Assembly: GCF_020858115.1 (NCBI RefSeq)
Contig: NZ_JACYMM010000002.1
Location: forward strand, 434,001 to 498,000
DNA from: Janthinobacterium sp. FW305-129
GTDB taxonomy: Bacteria > Pseudomonadota > Gammaproteobacteria > Burkholderiales > Burkholderiaceae_D
DNA: 64,000 bases
Direction of reading: 5' to 3'
Positions 58,738 to 64,000 of the stretch are shown piece after piece. Positions within the stretch are counted from its first letter, which is position 1; the number at the start of each line of letters is the position of its first letter. Under the pieces are notes generated by a model. The model was not told where the DNA came from, did no database searches, and saw only the letters and a program-made list of their open reading frames with translations. The translations under genes were made by a program, and so were the position numbers.

Positions 58738-59703
58738 TTAAAGCCAGCCGGAACGCTTGAACAAGTAATACATATAACCGCAGACACAGCTCATCACTGC
58801 CACGGCGGCCGGATAGCCATAATGCCAGTCCAGCTCCGGCATGAACTTGAAATTCATGCCCCAGATGCCGGCAAATGCCGTGAACACGGCAAAGATGGCC
58901 GCCCAGGCCGCCAACTGCTTGTTCACTTCGCTCTCGTCGATGGCCACCATCGACAGATTCACCTGGATGGCCGTGCTGATGGTGTCGCGGATGGTATCGA
59001 GCGTGCCATTGATGCGCGCCAGATGATCGTGCACGTCGCGGAAATACTCCTGGGTATCGTGGCACAGCGGCGGCACGCGCCCGCCGTGCAGCTTGCCCAC
59101 CGCTTCCATCAGGGGCGCCACCACGTGGCGCAAGACCATGACCTTGCGTTTCAATTGATACAGCCGTTCGATATTGTCGCGCTCGGTGCCGCGGTCGAAG
59201 ATACGGTCCTCGATCAGTTCCAGCTCCGATTCCAGCGCGTCGAGGACGGGAAAGTAGCGGTCGACGACGGCGTCCATCAGCGCGTACAGCACGAAAGCCG
59301 AGCCCTGGCGCAGCAAGTGCGGTTCGCGCTCGGCACGCGCGCGCACGCCGAGGAAGCCCTGCGAGCTGTTGCTGCGCGACGAAAGCACGTAATTGGCGCC
59401 GACAAAAATGTCGACTTCGCCCAGCACCAGTTCATTCTCGACCATTTCCACGGTTTTCACCACGGCAAACAGGGAATCGCCATATTCCTCGATCTTCGGG
59501 CGCTGGTGGCCCCGCTGCGCGTCTTCCACCGCCAGTTCGTGCAGGCAAAACTCGTGCTGCATCTGTTTCAGCTCGTCCGGCGTGGCGTCGAGCAGGGCGA
59601 CCCAGACGAAACAATCGGGGCGCTCGACGTAATCGCTGATATCGTCGATCGGCAAGTCGGCCAGTTTTTTGCCATCCTGGTAGGCCACGCAGTTAATCAG
59701 CAT
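58738..59703 (-). CDS. corA: CorA-family divalent metal ion transporter
   Basis: Inner-membrane Mg2+/Co2+ channel that forms pentamers. 321 residues: cytoplasmic alpha/beta N-terminal domain (MLINCVAYQDGKKLADLPIDD), long helices, and two C-terminal membrane helices with the signature GIWGMNFKFMPEL after the first and VMSCVCGYMYYLFKRSGWL as the second. The ATG at 59703 with GGA 7 nt upstream is preferred over the TTG at 59715. Some members carry Zn2+ or Ni2+, so the ion is inferred. Confidence 0.93.
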   Translation of the reverse strand: MLINCVAYQDGKKLADLPIDDISDYVERPDCFVWVALLDATPDELKQMQHEFCLHELAVEDAQRGHQRPKIEEYGDSLFAVVKTVEMVENELVLGEVDIFVGANYVLSSRSNSSQGFLGVRARAEREPHLLRQGSAFVLYALMDAVVDRYFPVLDALESELELIEDRIFDRGTERDNIERLYQLKRKVMVLRHVVAPLMEAVGKLHGGRVPPLCHDTQEYFRDVHDHLARINGTLDTIRDTISTAIQVNLSMVAIDESEVNKQLAAWAAIFAVFTAFAGIWGMNFKFMPELDWHYGYPAAVAVMSCVCGYMYYLFKRSGWL

Positions 59704-59806
59704 ACAGTTCCACAATGAAAGTTAAGACCGGACGAAACAGTCCGGCAGGCGCCAGCTTACCTTATCGCCTGCTGTGGGTGTTGTAGCGTGTAAGGAACAC
59801 CGCAAG

Positions 59807-59833
59807 AAAAAGCGGACGGGGGAGCCCCCGTCC
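59807..59833 (-). terminator. intrinsic terminator of ntrBC
   Basis: Perfect 9-bp stem GGACGGGGG/CCCCCGTCC (59814-59822 and 59825-59833) with a 2-nt centre, then CGC and five T residues on the minus strand, starting 10 nt past the ntrC stop. Confidence 0.8.
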
Positions 59834-59842
59834 GGCAAGGCG

Positions 59843-61333
59843 TCAATCGTCCTTGGCGCCGTCGATGCCCAGTTCGGAGATCTTGCGGGTGATGGTGTTG
59901 CGGCCGATGCCCAGGCGCACGGCGGCGTCGTTCTTGCGCCCGTGCGTATGCTTGAGCGCCGTCTTGATCAGGGCCGACTCGAATTGCCGCCCCAGCACGG
60001 CCATGACTTCCTGCTGCCCTGCGCCCAGCATGCCGGCCGCCTGCAATTCCAGCAAGCCGATCCAGCCCGGCGGCGCGCCGTTGGCGGGCGCGACAGCTTC
60101 GAATACCTGGCCGCCTTGCACATGAGCAACATTCGCCGGCGGCGCATCAGCGGCCACGGCCTGCGCGGCGCCATCGCCCTGTCCCTGCGTCAATTCCAGC
60201 GGCAAGTCCTTGATTTCCACCGTCTGGCCCGGCGCCATGACGGTGATCCAGTTGCACAGATTTTCCAGCTGGCGCACATTGCCGGGCAAATCGAGGCTGC
60301 TGAGGAACTGCATCGTCGGCTCGCTCATGCGCTTGGCTTCCACGCCCAGCTGGCGCGCGCTTTGCACCAGGAAGTGGCGCACCAGGATGGGGATATCCTC
60401 GCGCCGCTCCCGCAAACTGGGCAGGCGCAAGCGGATCACGTTCAGGCGGTGATACAAGTCTTCGCGGAACAGGCCGTCACGCACGCGCTGCTCGAGGTTC
60501 TGGTGCGTGGCGGTAATCACGCGCACGTTTGCTTTCATCGGCTGATGGCCGCCGACGCGGTAGAAATGCCCGTCGGACAGCACGCGCAGCAAGCGCGTCT
60601 GCAGGTCGAACGGCATGTCGCCGATTTCATCGAGGAACAGGGTGCCGTTCTCGGCTTGCTCGAAGCGGCCCCGGCGCGTCGTTTGCGCGCCCGTAAACGC
60701 CCCCCGCTCGTGGCCGAACAGTTCGGACTCGAGCAAATCCTTGGGGATCGCCGCCGTGTTCAGCGCGATGAACGGCTGCGCCGCGCGCGGACTGTGCTTG
60801 TGCAGCGCGCGCGCCACGAGTTCCTTGCCGGAACCGGATTCGCCCGTGATGAGCACCGTCACATTCGATTGCGACAAACGGCCGATGGCGCGGAAGACTT
60901 CCTGCATGGCCGGCGCCTGGCCGAGGATTTCCGGCGTTTCCGACGGGCCCGATTCGACGCTCGTCTCGCGCAGGCTCTCTTCCAGCGCACGGCGGATCAG
61001 CTCGACGGCCTTGTCGATGTCAAACGGCTTGGCCAGGTATTCGAAGGCGCCGCCCTGGAAGGCCGCGACGGCCGAATCGAGGTCGGAAAAAGCGGTAATA
61101 ATGATGACCGGCAAGCCGGGAAAACGCGACTTGACCGTCTGCAACAGTTCCAGGCCGGATGCGCCCGGCATGCGGATATCGGACACGAGCACTTGCGGCG
61201 TGTCAAATTCCAGTGCGGCGATGGCGTCGCGCGCATTGGCAAAACTCTTGGTGGCGAGATTTTCCCGCGCCAGGGCTTTTTCCAGCACCCAGCGGATTGA
61301 TTCGTCGTCGTCAACTATCCAGATTGGCTTCAT
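59843..61333 (-). CDS. ntrC: nitrogen regulation response regulator NtrC (NR(I))
   Basis: Sigma-54-dependent activator of nitrogen-limitation genes. 496 residues: receiver domain with IVDDDESIRWVLEKAL and phospho-acceptor Asp52 in VLVSDIRMPG; AAA+ domain with GESGSGKELVARALH (Walker A) and the sigma-54 contact loop GAFTGA; C-terminal Fis-type helix-turn-helix (FESALIKTALKHTHGRKNDAAVRLGIGRNTITRKI). It is phosphorylated by NtrB, encoded 48 nt upstream. A terminator follows. Confidence 0.97.
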   Translation of the reverse strand: MKPIWIVDDDESIRWVLEKALARENLATKSFANARDAIAALEFDTPQVLVSDIRMPGASGLELLQTVKSRFPGLPVIIITAFSDLDSAVAAFQGGAFEYLAKPFDIDKAVELIRRALEESLRETSVESGPSETPEILGQAPAMQEVFRAIGRLSQSNVTVLITGESGSGKELVARALHKHSPRAAQPFIALNTAAIPKDLLESELFGHERGAFTGAQTTRRGRFEQAENGTLFLDEIGDMPFDLQTRLLRVLSDGHFYRVGGHQPMKANVRVITATHQNLEQRVRDGLFREDLYHRLNVIRLRLPSLRERREDIPILVRHFLVQSARQLGVEAKRMSEPTMQFLSSLDLPGNVRQLENLCNWITVMAPGQTVEIKDLPLELTQGQGDGAAQAVAADAPPANVAHVQGGQVFEAVAPANGAPPGWIGLLELQAAGMLGAGQQEVMAVLGRQFESALIKTALKHTHGRKNDAAVRLGIGRNTITRKISELGIDGAKDD

Positions 61334-61381
61334 TAGTGTGTGCGTCCCGCAATGGATTTCATGGGTGGGATACTGCCTCGC

Positions 61382-62470
61382 TTATGGCAAGGGGAGAACG
61401 ATTCTGAAATCGGTGTATCCAGGCCGGCTTTCGCACTCGATCACGCCCAGGTGCTGTTGCACGAAGGTTTGCGCCAAGGTCAGCCCCAGCCCGCTGCCGC
61501 CTTCCCTGCCCGACACCAGCGGGTAGAAAATCCGGTCGCGGATCTGGGGTGCGATGCCCGGTCCATTGTCAATGATATGCAAGTCTAATGCCAGGTTGTA
61601 GCGGACCTTGGCCAGGGTCACCTGGCGCGCCACGCGCGTCTTGAAAATCAGCTCCGCGTCGCCCGCCTCGATGCGCTCGGCCAAGGCCTGCGCCGCGTTA
61701 TGCGCGATATTGAGCACGGTCTGTATCAGCTGCTCCTTGTCGCCGCGAAACTCGGGGATCGAGGCGTCGTAATCGCGCGAAATGGTCAGTCCGCTGGGAA
61801 ACTCTGCCAGGATCAGGCTGCGCACCCGTTCGCACACTTCATGGATATTCACGTCGCCCACGATGTGCGGGCGGCGGTGCGGCGCCAGCAGGCGGTCAAC
61901 CAGGGTCTGCAGGCGGTCCGCCTCCTTGATGATGACTTGCGTGTATTCGCGCAGTTCGCTCAGGTGCAGGGCCGGCAGTTCCAGCTCCAGCAGCTGGGCC
62001 GCGCCGCGGATGCCGCCCAGCGGGTTCTTGATTTCATGCGCCAGGTTGCGGATCAGCTCCTTGTTGACCTGGCTCTGGTCGAGGATGCGCTCCTCGCGGT
62101 CGAGCTTTAATTGCTGCACGTTTTCGCGCAGTTCGATCAGCACGCCGTCGCTAGGTGCGTCGAGGGCGCTGACGATGCTGTGCACGCGCAGCGGTTCGCG
62201 CCCCAGGCGTTCCAGGCTCAGGTCCTGGCGCAAGTCAGAAAACTTATGTTCGAGCGCCTGCGCGCAAATGCCGGCCAGTTCCTCGGGATTGAGGAACAGC
62301 GCCGTCAGCTTTTGCCGCGACAGCGCCTTCAGCGAGCTTTCCAGCAGGTTTTCCGCCGCCGCGTTGGCATAGCCGATGCGGCCGTCGCCGTCGAGCAGGA
62401 TCACGGCCGAAGCGAGCAAATCAAGGCCGGCCAGGTGGGTGGGACGGCTGGAATGGTTGTCTAGTGTCAT
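61382..62470 (-). CDS. ntrB: nitrogen regulation histidine kinase NtrB (NR(II))
   Basis: Cytoplasmic PII-controlled kinase/phosphatase of NtrC. 362 residues: PAS domain (about 12-125, LDLLASAVILLDGDGRIGYAN), phospho-acceptor His145 in RNLAHEIKNPLGGIRGAAQLL, and ATPase domain with NIAHNAAQAL (N box), DNGPGI (G1) and GREGGSGLGLTLAQ (G2). The gene begins 5 nt after the DUF4124 gene, so the three genes DUF4124-ntrB-ntrC probably form one transcription unit downstream of glnA. Confidence 0.96.
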   Translation of the reverse strand: MTLDNHSSRPTHLAGLDLLASAVILLDGDGRIGYANAAAENLLESSLKALSRQKLTALFLNPEELAGICAQALEHKFSDLRQDLSLERLGREPLRVHSIVSALDAPSDGVLIELRENVQQLKLDREERILDQSQVNKELIRNLAHEIKNPLGGIRGAAQLLELELPALHLSELREYTQVIIKEADRLQTLVDRLLAPHRRPHIVGDVNIHEVCERVRSLILAEFPSGLTISRDYDASIPEFRGDKEQLIQTVLNIAHNAAQALAERIEAGDAELIFKTRVARQVTLAKVRYNLALDLHIIDNGPGIAPQIRDRIFYPLVSGREGGSGLGLTLAQTFVQQHLGVIECESRPGYTDFRIVLPLP

Positions 62471-62475
62471 GTGCT

Positions 62476-62985
62476 TTACCGAATATTCGCGATCTCGCGT
62501 TTCAGGGCGTCTATGTTTTGCTGCGTGCGGCTGATGTTGTCCTTCAACTGCGCCACCCGTTCCTGATATTTCGCATAGTTGCGCTCATTGCCCTGGCGTT
62601 CGGGTTGGCCGCCGTTAAATTCCAGGCGCTGCGCCGCCAGTTTCTGCTCTTCGCTGCGCAATTCGTCCTGCAGGATCTGGCGCCGGTCCAGGTCGCGCGC
62701 CCGCTGCTCGGCGCCATCGACCTTGGGAAACGCGCCGGCGGCAGGCGCCGCCGTGGCCACCGCCTGCGTGGCGGACCGGGCAGGCGCGCCGGCCAGCGGC
62801 GCCGTCTTGCGTGGCGGCTCCGTCATGGCGCCCGGTAAATCGAGCAGCTGGCAATGCGCGCCGGCCCGCTTGTCCGTGTACGTCTTGTGTCCCTGCGCAT
62901 CGGCGCACACATACAGCTGCCCGTGCGCCTGTGCCGCCGCGCCCAGCAATCCTGCCATCAGCGCCATTCTGTAATGCTTGGTCAA
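62476..62985 (-). CDS. exported DUF4124-domain protein, TTG start
   Basis: 169-residue exported protein of unknown function. Short signal peptide (YRMALMAGLLGAAAQAHG), then a DUF4124-like segment QLYVCADAQGHKTYTDKRAGAHCQLL with two Cys, an Ala/Pro linker and a C-terminal coiled coil (about 110-165, RRQILQDELRSEEQKLAAQRLEF...). The start is a TTG at 62985 with AGGAG 6 nt upstream; no ATG has a comparable site. It lies between glnA and ntrB, 5 nt before ntrB, as is often seen in this family of bacteria, which suggests a link to nitrogen control, though none is known to me. Confidence 0.82.
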   Translation of the reverse strand: MTKHYRMALMAGLLGAAAQAHGQLYVCADAQGHKTYTDKRAGAHCQLLDLPGAMTEPPRKTAPLAGAPARSATQAVATAAPAAGAFPKVDGAEQRARDLDRRQILQDELRSEEQKLAAQRLEFNGGQPERQGNERNYAKYQERVAQLKDNISRTQQNIDALKREIANIR

Positions 62986-63044
62986 TCTTCACTCCTGTCG
63001 GCTCGTGCCGCATGGTTCCTGGGCCGACTATACAACACCGCACC

Positions 63045-63061
63045 GGCGCCGCATTGGCGCA
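63045..63061. promoter_or_regulatory. inverted repeat resembling a degenerate NtrC site
   Basis: On minus, TGCGCC-N5-GGCGCC lies about 60 nt before the DUF4124 start. NtrC sites are TGCACC-N5-GGTGCA; two positions differ here by transitions. A GC-rich repeat by chance is possible. Confidence 0.25.
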
Positions 63062-63067
63062 CAGCAT

Positions 63068-63108
63068 AAAAAAACGCGGGCAAGACCATCGCCTCACCCG
63101 CGTTTTTT
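63068..63108 (-). terminator. intrinsic terminator of glnA
   Basis: Minus strand: AAAAAACGCGGG ... CCCGCGTTTTTTT around a 16-nt loop, with a seven-T run, 34 nt past the glnA stop. T-runs on both strands would let it work in either direction. It separates glnA from DUF4124-ntrBC. Confidence 0.82.
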
Positions 63109-63141
63109 ATTCACTACCGGCAAGTTGCCGGCATGGCGCCA

Positions 63142-64000
63142 TTACAGCGAGTAGTACATGTCGAACTCGGCAGGATGCGTGGTCATGCGCATGCGCTGCA
63201 CGTCCTGCATTTTCAGTTCCAGGTAAGCATCGATCATGGAATCGCTGAACACGCCGCCGCGGGTCAGGAACTCGCGGTCCTTGTCCAGGGCTTCCAGTGC
63301 TTCTTCCAGCGAAGCGCACACGGTAGGGATCAGTGCGTCTTCTTCCGGCGGCAGATGGTACAGATCTTTCGAGGCGGCTTCGCCCGGATGGATCTTGTTG
63401 GCAACGCCGTCCAGGCCGGCCATCAGCAGTGCGGCGAAGCACAGGTACGGGTTCGCCAGTGGATCCGGGAAGCGCGCTTCGACGCGGCGGCCTTTTGGAT
63501 TGGCCACGTGCGGGATACGGATCGAGGCGGAACGGTTTTTCGCCGAGTACGCCAGTTTCACTGGAGCTTCGTAGCCTGGTACCAGACGCTTGTACGAGTT
63601 GGTGCCCGGGTTGGTGATCGCGTTCAGTGCCTTGGCGTGCTTGATGATGCCGCCGATGTAGTACAGGGCGAAATCGGACAGGCCGGCATAGCCGTCGCCA
63701 GCGAACAGGTTTTTGCCATCTTTCCATACGGATTGATGCACGTGCATGCCCGAACCGTTGTCGCCAACGATAGGTTTCGGCATGAAGGTGGCGGTCTTGC
63801 CATAGCTGTGCGCCACGTTCCACACCACGTATTTCAGGTTTTGCGTCCAGTCGGCGCGCTCAACCAGGGTCGAGAACTTGGTGCCGATTTCATTCTGACC
63901 GGCGCCGGCCACTTCGTGATGATGTACCTCAACCGGGATGCCCAGCGATTCCAGAATCAGGCACATTTCCGAACGCATGTCCTGGAAGCTGTCCACTGGC
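63142..64000 (-). CDS. glnA: glutamine synthetase type I (5' part cut by window edge)
   Basis: Joins ammonia to glutamate with ATP. About 285 C-terminal residues are visible; the N-terminus lies beyond position 64000. Seen: [19 protein letters not shown] (ATP/glutamate site), [65 protein letters not shown] and [10 protein letters not shown]. The adenylylation loop [10 protein letters not shown] with its Tyr is present, so GlnE (38527-41283) can act on it. Strong terminator downstream; ntrB and ntrC follow on the same strand. Confidence 0.97.
   Translation of the reverse strand, partial: PVDSFQDMRSEMCLILESLGIPVEVHHHEVAGAGQNEIGTKFSTLVERADWTQNLKYVVWNVAHSYGKTATFMPKPIVGDNGSGMHVHQSVWKDGKNLFAGDGYAGLSDFALYYIGGIIKHAKALNAITNPGTNSYKRLVPGYEAPVKLAYSAKNRSASIRIPHVANPKGRRVEARFPDPLANPYLCFAALLMAGLDGVANKIHPGEAASKDLYHLPPEEDALIPTVCASLEEALEALDKDREFLTRGGVFSDSMIDAYLELKMQDVQRMRMTTHPAEFDMYYSL

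Noticed and set aside
62986..63067. Sigma-54 promoter before DUF4124-ntrBC
   Set aside because: No GG-N10-GC pair in a TGGCAC-N5-TTGC context could be found on the minus strand.

Overview
The window is high-GC DNA from a betaproteobacterium. Protein sequence and gene order point to Oxalobacteraceae, most likely Janthinobacterium or a close relative: scpB-rluB-rimP-nusA-infB-rbfA-truB in a row, yhdP-nit-tldD divergent from glnE, a DUF4124 gene between glnA and ntrB, and many large TonB-dependent receptors. This assignment is an inference, because no rRNA gene is present. I see no tRNA or rRNA genes, CRISPR array, phage or intact insertion sequence.

Layout. (1) 1-9.4 kb, all minus strand: chromosome segregation (scpB), rRNA pseudouridylation (rluB), then the transcription/translation operon rimP-nusA-infB-rbfA-truB; truB runs off the left edge. 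(2) 9.8-12.2 kb: glucokinase with a HexR-like operator, and a DedA-rhodanese fusion. (3) 12.2-17.8 kb: an oligopeptide-type ABC importer (binding protein, two permeases, double ATPase), minus strand. (4) 18.4-31.7 kb: four TonB-dependent receptors on the plus strand, interrupted by a minus-strand DAHP synthase gene (aroG) with its own leader. (5) 31.8-42.7 kb: yhdP-nit-tldD, divergent glnE, a small secreted Cache protein and a DUF1275 membrane protein. (6) 42.7-46.7 kb: tkt-gapA and rsmE. (7) 46.9-54.8 kb: an Oar-like receptor and a fifth plain receptor separated by about 2 kb in which I find no supportable gene. (8) 55.6-64 kb: an FAD oxidoreductase, an orphan histidine kinase, corA, then the nitrogen control block ntrC-ntrB-DUF4124-glnA (glnA runs off the right edge).

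How they work together. glnA carries the tyrosine loop that GlnE adenylylates, and GlnE, NtrB, NtrC and GlnA are all in this window, so most of the ammonia-assimilation control circuit is here. The receptors have no recognisable Fur boxes upstream, and the first is divergent from a peptide importer, which suggests uptake of organic nutrients such as peptides rather than siderophores.

Most notable. The aroG gene is preceded by a complete attenuator: promoter, a short leader peptide rich in Phe and Tyr codons, competing stems, and a 12-bp intrinsic terminator with nine T residues. A second promoter-plus-terminator arrangement lies upstream of rimP-nusA and could be either a NusA-responsive attenuator or a small RNA of about 95 nt. 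Start codons were chosen from visible Shine-Dalgarno sequences and several differ from the longest open frame.
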